In this document: one piece after another, positions 24,849 through 37,595 of the stretch
Numbering within the stretch: the stretch's first letter is position 1
Layout: every line of letters begins with the position of its first letter
Source of the DNA: Sanghuangporus weigelae
Lineage: Eukaryota > Basidiomycota > Agaricomycetes > Hymenochaetales > Hymenochaetaceae
Assembly (NCBI GenBank): GCA_033182465.1
Contig: CP137319.1
Location: 2,046,001 to 2,110,000 of the forward strand
Direction: 5' to 3'
Length of the DNA stretch: 64,000 nucleotides
Notes under the pieces: generated by a model
The model's input: the letters and a program-made list of their open reading frames with translations, nothing else
What the model was told of the DNA's origin: nothing
Database searches by the model: none
Program-made: the position numbers and the translations under genes

Positions 24849-26170
24849 TTACAGCCGTTTGCAAAAGTAATGAGAAAAGCCTAAATCACGTGATTTGTTG
24901 ACACATGTCGTGCCCTTGAACAACAAAAATGAATTGAGTGCTCTATTTCTCGGTCAATACTGCATATAAAAATATGATATGGCTATGTAAAAAAAGTGCT
25001 CTAAAATGCGCTTCCAACGGTGTAAGAATGTATGAGAAATATAGTGTGTACATGACAGAACAAAACAGACAACCTTGTCAACCCATCCCTCACAACCATC
25101 CCTCAGGCCATTGAAAAATCACCACTTATGAAATACTCCATGTAAAAATATAATTCAGGTGGCATAATTCATGCAAGTGCAGAAGGTATCTGTGTACAAG
25201 TTCTTGTGGCAGGCATATTGATAGGCCCTTCAATGGTAGAGTAAGGCAACAGCCATTCATGCCCACTTGCAGAACCCCTCTCCTCAGCCTCCTCGCAGGG
25301 CACTAGCACTCATCGTTTCGATTACCAACAGGTCAGTACTTGCCCTTCACTGCCTATCCCATCCAGTCGAAGCTCTGAAGAGAAAATGCAGCAGCCTTTG
25401 GAGCCAGGTCCGTCAACATCTTCATATTCTTCTTTGCATCTCAAGCCAAAGCGGTCAAAGCAGGCTAAGGAGCCTCAACGACAGATCAGTTAGCTACAAT
25501 TTGTTGTTATCGCTCAGTACACAGCTCGCACGTACAGATCATATTAAGTACAAGAAGCAATTCACGACTGAAGGCAAACTCTCGATCAAACGAGAGCAGG
25601 TGGAACTCGAATCATCGCTACTAAAAGAATACGGTCTGAAACTGCATATGATGGCCAAAATACATGGGAATACAGAGGTAGAATGACATATAGAAGAACA
25701 GAATACTTATTTAGATAGGGAGGGAACAAGAAGAGCATGACACAGCAATTCCTGCTGTACACGCGTTACAAGGCAAGGCAAATGGAGCCACTGTGTGGTG
25801 ACCTACCACAGCGTGCTCTTGGTATACTCAAACAGCTGCAAAAGGGATCAACGTGCCCGCGTAAGAAGTAAGAAGACCGAGTCGAAATAAATAAACACGA
25901 AATGAGATCCTTTCGAGTAACGACCGCCAAACTAGACAAAGGAGAGGTGAAGAGGGCATAATTCCGTCCGTGGAGGGCAAGCGATTGTCCGGTCCGTAGT
26001 ACTTTCGGCCTCCCACAGTGGGAGTGAGGCAAGGCTGGATGGTCCCTCGCCCAGCTCACATCGCCTTCCCCTTCCCCTTCGAGTCCGTCGTCTTCGGCTC
26101 CTGATCCGTCTGAGCAGGGTTAACTGACTCCATCCATTGTAACAGAATAAGGTAGTCCGGATTTGTCGTA
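24849..26170 (+). repeat. left terminal inverted repeat of the 17-kb unit
   Basis: It is the inverse of 42,009 down to ~40,474. The match runs from the TTACAGCC terminus, through ~1.2 kb of mostly noncoding sequence and a 139-codon frame, into the last ~35 codons of gene Y. It lacks the hexanucleotide expansion present in the right repeat, which explains the length difference. Confidence 0.88.
25267..25686 (+). CDS. 139-residue open frame inside the TIR, function unknown
   Basis: The frame starts MQNPSPQPPRRALALIVS and ends KIHGNTEVE. The identical frame lies inverted at 41,172-41,591. Sharing is expected from TIR identity alone, so it is not evidence of selection. Composition is unremarkable, with a charged C-terminal part. 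It may be chance. Confidence 0.2.
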   Translation: MQNPSPQPPRRALALIVSITNRSVLALHCLSHPVEALKRKCSSLWSQVRQHLHILLCISSQSGQSRLRSLNDRSVSYNLLLSLSTQLARTDHIKYKKQFTTEGKLSIKREQVELESSLLKEYGLKLHMMAKIHGNTEVE

Positions 26171-26966
26171 TTCATTCCGTAACGTGTCTGCGCTTCGATG
26201 AAATTATCGATTTCCTTCTCCATGTTGGACGAGGCTCCATCAACTTCATCTTCGTTTGTTTCAAGAGTTTCGACTTTCTCGGTCTCCTGCAAAGCTTTAC
26301 TGGAATCGAAAACTTCCTGCGAGTCGACGTCTCCTGTACGAGCCTTCTTGATCGTGGTCCACGCGGCTTCCAGCTGCTTGAAGGGTAGCTCGACCTCAAG
26401 CGCGCCCGCTTTTATAAGATCGTATACACGTGAGGATCCAGATATTGCTAGATTCAGTAACTTCTTGTCACCGAGCACTCGCAGGCACCGCTGAAGAACA
26501 TTAAGCCGATGAGTGCAGCTCCGCTGCTTCTCGAGAGCCTTCTTGATTTCCTTCTCAAAGACTCCCGCGTTTCCCTCTAGGTGGTTTATCAACGCCGAAT
26601 TGATCGGGGGACATTCGATTTGAGGACTGCTGTCAACCTTGATCCCGGAAGATTCGACGTTCGAAATGCCAACAACGATATCTGATTGTCCAAATAGAGT
26701 GTTTCAGATTCAGAATTGCTGTGAAATGCTACCTGCCTTAAGTGAAGGGTCCATACCTTCTCTCTCTTGGCGCTTCAGTGGCGCAGGAGTCCCTCCAGAT
26801 GCGCTGCTGGTATGGCCCGCCTGAGAGCGTTGCTGACTAGCATATACCGCTTCTTCCACTGTACCACCACGAGAAAGTACTCTAATAAGGTTGTGTTGCT
26901 CAGCAAGCACAGCATTCAGAGATTCAATTTCCGCTCCTGTTTGTTCTGTTTCCTTCTTAACCACGC
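26056..26966 (-). CDS. gene Y, 3' part (paralog family X/Y)
   Basis: Exons ~26,966-26,734 and 26,681-26,056 are joined by a short GTAGCA...AATCAG intron. The product is hydrophilic and helical: a segment after VVKKETEQTGAEIESLNAVL, then RLNVLQRCLRVLGDKKLLNL, matching QFNMLQKCLHILLSNNILRL in gene X. The end MEKEIDNFIEAQTRYG...[13 protein letters not shown] runs into the left TIR. The 5' part of this paralog is on the other side of the unit at 37,596-38,633 (plus strand). The two are separated by the LTR C-mediated inversion. No domain is recognised; coiled coil is likely. Confidence 0.6.
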
Positions 26967-28784
26967 TGTCGGTCGGCGGTGTTGTATCTGAAGGTGCTAC
27001 AGATGTCCGTCCTACTAAGGGTGCTGAATGTATGAAGGGACCTCCAAAAATGGGATGCCGACGCTATCAGACTCTCAAAGACCTACTACCCGGCAGGTGC
27101 CAGGAACCGTCGGAGACATAATGGATGGGTCTAGGGATGCCGCTGGATAAAGGGAATAGGATAACAGGACCGCCGCTTGAGAGGGGGGATCACAGGGGGC
27201 TGCCGACGTAGCGTAAACACAATAGATGGAGAGAAAGGACCGTATAAGATGAATATATGGACTAAGCTGGAGTGAAAGGCTGGAAAGGGCGCTGCAGGGG
27301 TGTATGATAGGAAGGCTGTGTCGCCAGGTGGCCGCCGACGTCGAATAGAGGGGTGCCGGATTGAGGGGGAGGCTGCACAAATCTGCCGAAGTAGCATAAA
27401 CGCGATAGATGAAAGGAAAAGACCGTATAAGATCAATAGATGGGATAAACTGGAGTGAAAGGCTGGAAAGGACGCCGAAGGGGAGTCTGATAAGAAGCCT
27501 GGGTTGCCGAAGGGTCGCCGATGTCAAATAGAGGGGCGCCGGACAGGTATAAAGTGTGGGGAGGAGGCTCAGGGTTAAATCCCAAGCCCTACTCACTCAC
27601 TGAACGTCAGAGCGGCAGAGGCGTACCGGAGGCGGCGAAGGCAAGTAGAATGTGGAGTCAAACAAGAGGAGATGTCAAGGATAGTATATAGTCAAGGGGG
27701 AGGCTCAGTACATGAGGGGAGACTCAGAGTGAGGGATATCTCGAACTCTGGCGCTCGGTCTGGTACATGCTCTTGGAATCCTTGCTAGGCTTGGAATCCT
27801 GTCGTCTACAAGCTAGTATAAGCTCTATATATACTCTACTGCTGTTGCCGACACATCCTACTGTCTGACAACATCTCCTGAGTCATCTGGGTTGCCAAGG
27901 GCCGCTGCCGGAGCACCCAGGTGAAATCTGAGAGCGGCAACGTGAGGGGGGCATCCAATCACATGAAATATTGAGTATCTGCAATAACACGGGCGCCGGC
28001 GGAGTTGGGCTTGGTGGCGCGAGTCGGTGGCTTGGCACGCCGATGTACCACATGCCTACCTTCCATACATGGTCTAATGGGGGCCGCCGCGTCAGGGGGA
28101 AGTCGGGAAACATCGGAACCGATGATTGGAGGCTGATATCGCGTATATGAGACAAAGGGCGCATCAGCCGATGTCCCTGAGGTGTCCAATGCATCGGCGG
28201 CACTCAATACAGAGTGTGGGCGATCCCTAGTGACTAATATGAGTGGCCGGAGCGGCAGTGCTGTGGGGGACTGCCGGACTGGTGGCAGATACATCGTAAT
28301 GAGGCATGTAAGCACATATGACAATATATAGCTCCCTAGACAATGGGGGACTGCTTGGTAAGCTGTAGGAGGCGTCGGCGAGGGTACCTGAGGATGTCTG
28401 AGTGTCCGCCGCATTGATCGGCGCCAAGGGGGGCCGACTCGGAGGCATCCAGAGTCGCCGCACGGCTGTACGTATGGTAAATCATAAGATCGGCGGCACG
28501 TAGTCACTGAGGGATGTGTCCTATAGTGCCTGGTGCTGGGTAGGAGCTGTCGGCGGACCTGTCTGAGTGTCGGGGAGCCATCGGCGGATCGATTTGGGTC
28601 ATAGGAGGGCGCCGCAGTACAGTACGTGTGCTGGAATCAATGGATACGTGCTCAAATGATGTCCCGAGTGCAATAGGAGTGTGCCCTCACACTCTCAGGT
28701 GTCGGCAGTGCTGGGATATGGTATCTGCAGTAAGAGGGAGCCATAGTATGAGTGTACTGGCACAGGAGGAGCCAGTGCGCTACA
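26967..28784 (-). mobile_element. solo LTR, family C (copy C1)
   Basis: Read on the minus strand: TGTAGCGCACTGG to GACCGACA, 1,818 bp, the same length as inverted copy C2 (38,634-40,451). Its own two flanks do not match (GCGC upstream, GCGT downstream). Each matches the opposite flank of C2. It is a solo LTR without internal region. Confidence 0.88.
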
Positions 28785-31700
28785 GCGCTTCGATGAAAAT
28801 ATCAATTTCCTTCTCTGTCGACACGTTGTCCTTGGCAAAGTAATCACTCTCCATAAGAACACGATGTGCCTCTTCAAGTTCCTTGCCATGTGCAATCTCT
28901 TTTCCATCTTGCTGCGTCTCATCAAATGCAGCAAACAGATGCATATAACCTTTATCGGCAATATCTTTTCGAACCCTCTCAACCAACTGTTTGACATCTC
29001 GTATGGACTCCTCGTAATCTTTGTCGTATGCGTGCCTGGAGTGTGCTAGATAGTTCAGCGCGTTTCTCAATACCGATGGGCCAGTTACTGCAAGACGGAG
29101 TATATTGTTGGAAAGGAGGATATGAAGACACTTTTGGAGCATGTTGAATTGTCTCTTGGCTCTGGCAAGTTGACCTTCAGCCCCTCGCATGTGCGAAACA
29201 TTCTCCCTCTGCTGTTGGGCAGTCCCTTCTTTGGTATGCTGCCAGGCAGGTGTCACCAAGGTACTTTGAAGTGCCTGGGGATGTGAGGTCCTCTCAGGAG
29301 GGTCCTGAGCAATTTGGGTGAGTTGGCCCTCGTCCAAATAGGTTGAGTGGACCTTCTCGAGCCCTTCAGCGGCATAACTACGGATTGAGGTTGACACGTC
29401 GGCTTCGAAACGGGGTCGCGAGCCTCTGTATGTGTTACCATCGCTGGTCGGCTTTCGCTTTAGTTGTGCCTTCTTTCCCAGTCCCAGCGGGGAAAAATGG
29501 GGCAAAGCCCCCAGTGCTTCGCCCCACTCAGGTTTCCGTCGTAACTCTTGCACTGTTCCAAACGCAAGTTCGTCCCCAGTGCCATCATTATTGGAAACTT
29601 CATTGCCAGGCCCCTTGGGTGGGGATTGTTCACCGATGAACTTTAACGCTCCCACAATGTCTCCTGCTTCCATGAGTTCGAGCGTCCTTCGGAGCGAACT
29701 GTTTCGATCCTTAAAGTATTGCACCTGCTGGCTCCACATTAATATGTCACGCTGAAACTCCTGTGGCTGTTCTGATACTGGACAGGGAATATATAGTTCG
29801 AGGGGCTGCCCTAGAATACCTTTGAGTAGTTAGCAGAGAGATACACCTAGACCAAAGGCAAGTGGAAATGAAGGGATAATGGAATATACGAGAGAAGGGT
29901 CGTATGAGGGCTGAGGAACGCGCGGGAAGCGCTCGAGGAAGGGTTCCGAGGATGGGCTTCTCCCAAGATTGATGGTGGTGGTGCGAAGGCTAAATCGACT
30001 CTCCGGCTCAACTGCGAGCTCTGGACTAAAGCCGACTAACACAAGGCACAAGAACTAATCTAACTAATGCTACGCTAGTCGAACCACCAACTCGATCGTG
30101 ACTAATCGACCATGCTAACACACTGGGAAGCGACGGCAGCCGATCTCACTCGTAGTCTAAAGTGTCGGAACGCGGCGTAACAATTCGAAATGCGATACGA
30201 TGGGCGGAGGACGATAACTGAGTGACCGAAACGTGATACGAGAGACGGAGGGGCTATGCAGTGATAGAAGGGGATGATATGGTGTCCTTTTCCGACGACT
30301 GTGGAGAAAGGAAGGTGTTACGAGACCGAAAGCACGCGGCACGCTAAGTAACTGGGTTACGGGCGAAACCAGCGAAACAGATCGGAACTCGCGAGGAGGT
30401 TTCGATACGGATGATAGAGACAAGAGAAGTCCTTTACACAAACACGGCGAACTATACGAACGTGCGAACTGCTTTGCTGCGAAGAGAGGTCACCGATCGA
30501 CTGTACAGAACACAAAATATCGTATTTTAGACTTAGGAGACGAGAGAGTCCACTACGAACAAGTAGAACTCGGAGCTGGGGACTTGAGACGGTGTGAGAA
30601 CTGCTCAGCTCCCACTAAACTGTCCCCCCACTACGAGAGTCGTGCTAAATTTATACTAAACGTCCAAACTGAGCCTCCCATCGGTCAGAAAACATAAGCC
30701 ATAAGAAAAGGGGAACGCATATCACTTATCTACAAAGGAGAGGGGCGCATATGAATGGTTAAGGGACACATAAAACAGAAAGAAACAATACTAAACATGG
30801 TCGGAACGAGAGCATAAAGAAATAAAAGGGACGCATATAGAAAGGTGAGATCATAAGCGAAGCCTTCGGAACCGGGTGTCTTTGAGCGGAATGAGTCAGA
30901 ACTTGGGGAAAAGACTTGGAAAGACCTCGGCTAGCCTTACAGGGCAAATCTGCAACATTTTGAATGGGAGAGGGACTGTGGACGACACTGCAGGGTCAAA
31001 TCTCTTTGTCAGGAGTACGGATCCAGGATCTGGAGACTTGTGATTGACGCGTGTAGGATTGTCGCGTGATTCTTCCGCCGTGTCTTATATGATGGCCGAT
31101 CACGGAACGGTGCACGTGCCATTTAGACTATGGCGTTCTTGCTAAGTCCACTCGCTCCAGCGAAACCAGTCGGAACCGGGCGAAACCAGTCGGAATACCG
31201 CGGAACTGGTCGTAACAACTTCGTACGCTCCCAAGCTTTAGTCTTACTCTTCAACGCTTCGTCTCCGTGAATTTCCATATAAAGATTGGCGCGAAGAACC
31301 TTAGCTGTCTCGCCAGAGTTGCACTCCCTTCTTCAATCTGCTCGTACTCCAGCACAGCACGATTTCTACCGTTGCAAATGAATACACAACGACTGGCATC
31401 GAAGAGAGCTTTGTAAGGTAGATCCTTCATTAAAATCGAGAAAACACTCTTGTCCTGGATTGCTCGAAATCTCTGGTAACGATGCTCTTTGTCAACGAAC
31501 TCGTTGCCACGATCGTCAACGTGCTCATTGCCACCACCCTCAACGTACTCATTGCCACCACCCTCAGCGTACTCATTGCCATGATCGCCAACGTACCCAC
31601 TGCCACCATCCTCAGCGTACTCATTGCCACCATCCTCAACGTACTCATTGCCACCATCCTTATTGCTGTCGAAGTCCCGTTGGAACTGGTAACAGGACTC

Positions 31701-32451
31701 CCACGCCTGGACAACCTGATCGGTAAACTTCCACCATATCACCTTACGCTTTTGTGGGTCGTACTGGTTGACAAGATCATCATTGATGAAATAATCACTC
31801 ATAGCAAGGATGAATCCTTGTGCGACGGCAGCACAAATATCATCAAGGTGCCGATGGACAATGATAGCCTCGTGGCTTCCCTTATACTAGAAACAAGACA
31901 ACATTAGACAAAATGCGCTTGAATGCTATGTGGCATGCTCACCTTGAGTGTCTTAGATTCCAACAGTCTCGTTACTTGTACGAGTTGCTCCAGCACCTCA
32001 GCTTGTTCCCCGATATCGCTCTTAACCGTTGTGATAACCTTTTTGAGTACTTCCTTGTGTTCTTCAATCTCCTTCTCTTTCGTTTCAAGTTTGCTGGACA
32101 ACAATTGGACACAATCATGGATTTTGGCGATCGCATCCACTGCCTTGTCGATAACAGCAGCAGAACCAGCTTCACCTTTCGACGAGGACAAGTGTGATAC
32201 CAGGTCATCTCTCTTCTTCAAGACATCCTTGAGCGCCACTATAACTCTGATTAGTAATGCCAAACGGGTAGCATGCAGCATCCCAAAGGTCACGTACGAT
32301 CTAAAGCTTTATCCTGTTGTCCTGTAGTGTCTGTAGTGTCTGTGTCCATGGGTGGAGAGGTTGAGAGAGATCGTAGGAGATCGATGGACCAGGTTAGGTC
32401 AGGATGGTGGTAAGATGAAAAGTAACGGCTGACTCGAACCTCGTCTGACAT
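28785..32451 (-). CDS. gene X, 5' part (coiled-coil protein, unknown function), split by solo LTR B2
   Basis: ATG at 32,451 (context caccATGTC). Exons are 32,451-32,298, 32,238-31,943 and 31,886 onward. The second exon encodes a long heptad-rich coiled coil (LSSKLETKEKEIEEHKEVL). The third holds RQLRFFAPIFIWKF, resembling KFFTPLIIWEH in gene Y, and seven 8-residue repeats of GGNEYVED type. Solo LTR B2 sits in this exon with TSD ACGC, and the coding sequence on either side is in the same frame. It ends at 28,785 where LTR C1 begins, after STEKEIDIFIEA. The matching 3' end is at 40,452-40,802. It is divergent from gene Z with only 157 bp between start codons, so the two probably share a promoter. 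The gene is interrupted at present. No known family is recognised. Confidence 0.6.
29753..31253 (+). mobile_element. solo LTR, family B (copy B2), inserted in gene X
   Basis: TGAAACTCCTG...TTACTCTTCA, 1,501 bp, with TSD ACGC at 29,749-29,752 and 31,254-31,257. Resembles B1 (12,996-14,499) along its whole length. No internal region. Confidence 0.88.
31470..31690 (-). repeat. 24-bp coding minisatellite in gene X
   Basis: About seven units of 24 bp encode 8-residue repeats of the GGNEYVED type on the minus strand. Unit sequence varies but the period is kept in frame. Gene Y has no such block. Confidence 0.8.
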
Positions 32452-32608
32452 GGTGATAAAAGTGACGGGGTTCTCATCCCAGTGATGCGGAGGGTTCGTA
32501 AGTATGTAAGAGAAGAAGAGAAGAGACGAACGGAAAGGACACGTGTCAGACAGTAACGTCACGGTTTCTCTTGGTTTCTCTTTTCCTTTGCCCTTGCCCT
32601 CACCCACC

Positions 32609-35600
32609 ATGTCTACCGAGCTGTCTTCGAATCTATCTGCGGCAGCAATTGTAAGAAGCAGACGCCGGCCAAAGCTGTCTCAGAAGGTTCTCGATGCAGC
32701 TGCCCAAGACATCCCTATGGTCAAGCGTGGTCGTGGGCGCCCTCGCAAAGTCGCACCAGAACAGCAGGGCTCAAATGTTGATTCCTGCATTGACAAAGCC
32801 AAAGTATGCTCCTTCTTTTCTTTCACCTTGCGCTGGTTTCGACATATTTGTTGCAGCATGCTGTTCAAGCCGTGAGAATTCACTGTGAAGACAGGACTGG
32901 AACTGACAGGGATGGTCAGGTAATGATGGCCTTGTTTCCCACTTTTATATCTGCTATTGACCACTTCTGAAGCAACAAGAACGTCGTAGAATGGGGTATT
33001 TTGACCCAGAGCTGAAAGATGCTGTCGTCACTATGGATTCCGAAAGAGAAACAGACGATAAGGTATATTCCCGATCTCATAAATTTGCTTATGTCTTAAT
33101 TCTTCTGAAGTCCATTGTACCGCCTCGCAAACGTAATCATTTTCCACAACCACCTCTACCATTGGACCCGCATAATCCAACTCCGGAGGTATCCAGGCTC
33201 TGATGTATGTAATTTATTTGTTCATCGTTACTGATCAATACTCATCCGAAGAAAACTTTCTTACCATCCCCCGGCGGAGGGCCTGCTGATGCCAGTACTT
33301 TTGATGAGGAGTTTTCGGACGATGTACTTGCACAGATCCTTGTAGACGGAATAGCGAACTCTACAATCCCTTTGTCCGATTCCGATCTTGAGGAAATTGA
33401 AGACGACGGTAATAAATACCATGCTTTTGTTGCTGAATGAAATCCATACTAATTGTGATGAAGATGATAAATTATCACTAGTCTCATCAAACTTGAGTAG
33501 AGGCAAGAACACACGTCGCACCCCAAAACGACCGGAGATTGAAGAGATAAAAGTCAAGGTCCACGACGGACTGGCAGAACGAATTGTTACCATATCATCT
33601 TTGGACAAGCACGCCGACGTCTTAGAGAAGGCTGCCCAAGCGATGAAACGACCAAATCATCTTGTTGAGATCGGGTATGAAGCCCCCTGGAGCTCAAAGA
33701 TAGGGATGAAGAAGAGCCTTACATATCTTTCCAACCCGGATGAACTTATGGAGTTCTGGTATGCATATAGAAGGTATGTAAAGGATCAACGGAGCAAACG
33801 TCGCAATCGCGACCAGGAGATTACATGCGAAATAGTTTTTCGCAACATGTTGGACACTCTTCAGGTAATTACTTTCCTAGAAAATGACGACATTTGCTCA
33901 GTAAATTTGCTATAGGGTGCCACGAAGACGACTGTCTGTGCAGCCGGTGCGCCGAGGGGTAGGCCACTGAAACAGACTGACCCTACATACTCTGCTAGGG
34001 ACTCCGCCGATGAAAAGATCACTCAGGCTACAAAGAGTATCCAGGCTGCCATGTTTTGTCCAGTGCACAACCGCGTGTGTTACGAGAAATACAATGGTAC
34101 TTGCAGTGTTTATACCCCCGATCTCATTTTGGAACATGCGCAAAAACTCGTAAGTTTCGTGTTTGACTCTCTTCGCTTACTGATCTGATAACTGGGCATC
34201 ATGAGGCACGGCGGGAGTTGCATGTAGTTGCAAGTAAAGTCCCAGAGTCGATGTCAGCAAAATTACTTGACTACAAGAGGCCAGGAAGAATGAATCAGGG
34301 GGCACCTCCTACTAATGGTGGAGTCCACAAGATACAGGTAGACTCGCATGCGGTGTAGTGCGCCGCACTTGCCTGTACCGGTACGTCGGTACAGGCCCCT
34401 CAGTACTCCGTACAGTATACCATCGTGCGGCGACCGCTACACCTCCGCCGCTCCTTAAGACCTTCCAAACCGCCGCTCCTTGATTCGCGGCTCAACCAAT
34501 ACGTCCGCCGCCTCCCGTCCTTCGAAGACTTCCCAAACCGAGTATGCTTGGCCAGCCGCACTTTCTGATACACGGGCGCCTGGAACGTTGCAGCGGATGT
34601 ATCGGCTACGGCGGCGGAAGGATATCGAACTGTATAGCCGATGGAATATTCGTCGGCTCCTGTTGATTGGCTTATCCGACATCGGGTAGTGGTTTTACAA
34701 GGTCCCAGGTACCACGTTTCATGTTCATACTATGCTGCTTCGTGCGCCGAGTCCGATTGTCGGACGTGGCGGCCACTCGCGTATTCCCCTTTTAGTATTA
34801 TTGCCTCCCCTGACGTTTCATATTCGTGTGGTGCGACCACTTAGCGATCCGAGCGCGCCCGATGATAATGCGCCGCGCCAATCACCGCCAGCCCGATCAG
34901 CGCGCGCCCGTGTCTTGGCAGCTTCGCGGCGCGCCCCGATCTTCGGGTCCGCACCGATTGCACGCCTGTGACGCGCCATCACTGTCGCCGCCTCTGTGAC
35001 GCTCTTCCCCAGCATTCCCCAGTATATATAGACCTCATGTATGTAGTGTTCAGAAGCAGTAGTTCAGAATAGATCTTAGTGCACTCCTCTCGTATCTATT
35101 AGCCCTTTTGCTCTCTATCGCCTCCGCCGAAGATCGCGTGCCGACACAAGATGCCGCCCCCGTTTAAGGGAATAGCAGGGGCACGTGCTCACTCGCCACT
35201 GCGCAAGTGATCGGCAGAGCTATCCCCGGTCCTGGGAATCGGCAGCGCCACCCCCCCTTTTGACAATCGGCGACACCGTCGGTCTCCTGGTAATCGGCGA
35301 CACCGTCGCTCTCCTGGTAATCGGCGGTACCGTCGCTCTACTAGTAATTGCCGCCGCTCGCAGGACTCGACAGCGCCGTCGCTCTACTGCTTATTCGCGA
35401 CGCCAACATCTTGACTCGTCGGCGGCTCTGTCTCGTACATTATCGGCGGCGTCCCCTTTATACGCGGATCATACCATAGCCCTTACGATTGAGCTCTCCC
35501 CACGACTGAGCGCACATCCCGATCGGCAGCAGTGCTTCCGGGTCAAATTGTCCGCCACGGCACCAAGCTGTCCAGGAGGTCTAGCCACGAGTTGGATCCC

Positions 35601-36026
35601 TTCTTACCTCTCCGATCTTTGACACCGCCGACGCCTCTCTGTGGTCGAACGCCGTCGCCTTCGCCGCTGCTTAAGAGGGTCTGATAGTCTACAGCGGCAC
35701 CCGTCAGAGTAGCACAGGAAGTTTTAACTTCTACTACGCACAAAGGACCACTGAACTACCCGGCTATCAGAGATTGGCTCAAGGCATGCGAAGATGATTT
35801 GGAGCGCGGCAGGGATAACCATGAATACCGGAAGCTTGCACCCGTGTTCTCGAATAATGGTTGCACAAGGATCGATGATATCGCAAGGATGAATACAGAC
35901 AGGATCGAAGCTCTGGCAAAGGCGGAAGGGGTAGACGTGACGATAGGACTGGTGAATTGTGTTCATGATTATGTGGTGGAGGATGTTGCTTGTGTCAAGA
36001 GGGATGGAAAGTTGTCTACCTATTGA
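32609..36026 (+). CDS. gene Z: AT-hook protein of unknown function, split by solo LTR D2
   Basis: ATG at 32,609 (cccaccATGTC). About nine exons with short introns. Near residue 30 is KRGRGRPRKV, a canonical AT-hook, and a second RGRP-like stretch (GAPRGRPLKQ) follows in the exon starting near 33,916. The middle exon is acidic then basic. A Cys-containing segment (FCPVHNRVCYEKYNGTC) precedes the D2 insertion. Downstream of D2 the frame resumes with LNYPAIRDWLKACEDDLERG and a helical C-terminal domain that could be SAM-like, ending KRDGKLSTY. D2 (TSD GCGG) lies inside coding sequence. Inferred role: nuclear DNA-binding protein, perhaps needed by the element. It shares a divergent promoter with X. 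It is not assignable to a transposase family. Confidence 0.6.
34354..35693 (+). mobile_element. solo LTR, family D (copy D2), inserted in gene Z
   Basis: TGTAGTGCGCCGC...AGTCTACA, 1,340 bp, TSD GCGG at 34,350-34,353 and 35,694-35,697. Inverted relative to D1 (14,961-16,434) and shorter mainly by minisatellite units. Confidence 0.88.
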
Positions 36027-36237
36027 AATGGCGCAGTTGCATTGCTTTCTCCTTTAGTTGTTTGATGTTTAATGCGCACGACATACTCCCTTTCTGTTCA
36101 CTGTGCACAGTTTCTTTCCTCCTGTCTTTCGCTTGCTGTATTTAATCCATTTCGGGCTTCAACAGCTCTTTCTATGCATGAAATATATAAAACTGCTTCA
36201 ACTGCATTTGTTCCTTGGGATCCACGTCAGGACCAAA

Positions 36238-37404
36238 TCAGAGATAGCCTGATTGATGATAGAAACTTCGACAATCCGCTGCAGAGGTGCCAAAAGTTTG
36301 AAGATATAGGTATTCATACACAAGAACCTCATCCCCCTCCAGTGGCGGACTGCGACGTAAATTATGTTTAAGCAGCAAGAAAGCTAGCTCAATCGGGTTG
36401 AAGTCAGGAGAATACGCTGGCAAATATTCGAGCCTCATTCCTCTATGAAAGTGGTGAACAAATTTTCAGTAACATATTTGAAAAAAGTTATCACCTTCCT
36501 TCGACAAGCTCGAGAAGTTTGGGAGCTTTGTGGATGGCACAATTGTCCATAACAACGACAGACATCGGTGCCAGAAACGGCTTCATTTTGGCCAAAAGGT
36601 CCTCAATGAAAACCATAAAAAGCTCCGTATTGAATGATCCTTCGACAATCATGCATTCCACAATTCCACTCATAGATATAGCAGGGAGGATGGAATACCT
36701 GGAAGCATGAAAACGACGTGATGTGCAGATAGCTCTGAAAGTATACCATTTTCCCCTCGTGAATACCTGCTTTCGGCATGCGCGAACTCCCTCTAATGCC
36801 CATGCTCTACCATGCAAATATGTCCTTCAATCACACACACTTCCATCAACGAAAACCAACTGCTCTGGAGAATAATTTGCTCCGATGCGAAGCCGATACT
36901 CTGCTCGACGGGACTCATTGCGTTCTTGCGCATGCTTTGTGATCTATGTTAAATTGTTGATTTTTTATCAGCCCTTTCGAATAAGCTACAATTACCTCCT
37001 TCATTCGAAAGCCTGCCCGGTTAAGAGTTCTCCAAATGGTAGCATCAGACACTCTCACACCGCATCTTTCTTCGAGCGATTGTCTGAGTTCATCAAGATA
37101 GATATCATTGTGACGCGTCACTGTTTTCAAAAGAAACTTGTTCCTTGTTAGTTACATCTCCGAGATCACGATTCTTCAGTCGTACCTGGGTATCAGCGAA
37201 GTCTAATGCCCTTGGACGCCCTGATTTCAAACGGGGTGCAAGACACTCTTCCCCAGTTTGCTTCCAAGCATTCAAGACCCGATACACTGAAGCCCGAGGA
37301 ACCGCGGTGAGATAAACAATGCCTTTTACATCTAGTCCACAGTTCGTGGACATGTGCACGATAACGCGACGCAGGTCATCTGAGATAGGAACCCCATGCG
37401 TCAT
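36238..37404 (-). mobile_element. decayed Tc1/IS630-type transposase gene (DDE_3)
   Basis: From ~37,404 on the minus strand: an N-terminal helix-turn-helix region (VPRASVYRVLNAWKQTGEEC, GRPRALDFADTQ), a second HTH (GVRVSDATIWRTLNRAGF), then DDE parts: LVFVDG with the first Asp, VVVMDNCAIHKAP with the second, and YLPAYSPDFNPIELAFLLLK with the third acidic residue. The pieces lie in different frames, and the frame after LVFVDGSVCD meets a stop near 36,835 that no plausible intron removes, so the gene looks inactive. I could not find matching TIRs or TA flanks. It lies between Z and Y inside the 17-kb unit; its family makes TA duplications, so it is unlikely to be that unit's own transposase. 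Confidence 0.75.
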
Positions 37405-37595
37405 GCTGGCAGTGGCAGTGGGCGAAATAAACATAAACAAAGACAAAGAAAGAACTCGCGACAGTGTCGCAGCTTAGTAAGTATAAGGCATGCCCATATA
37501 CATCGCCCTATATCTCTCTTCCCCCGCTCCACCTCCTAACACTCACACTCACACACCTCCCTTTGCCACACAGCAGTTTGGACTGTTCAGTCAGA

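Noticed and set aside
36238-37404. The Tc1-type transposase gene as the driver of the 17-kb unit
   Set aside because: Its family duplicates TA, whereas the unit has a 5-bp TSD. The gene is also decayed and sits between cargo genes like a later guest.
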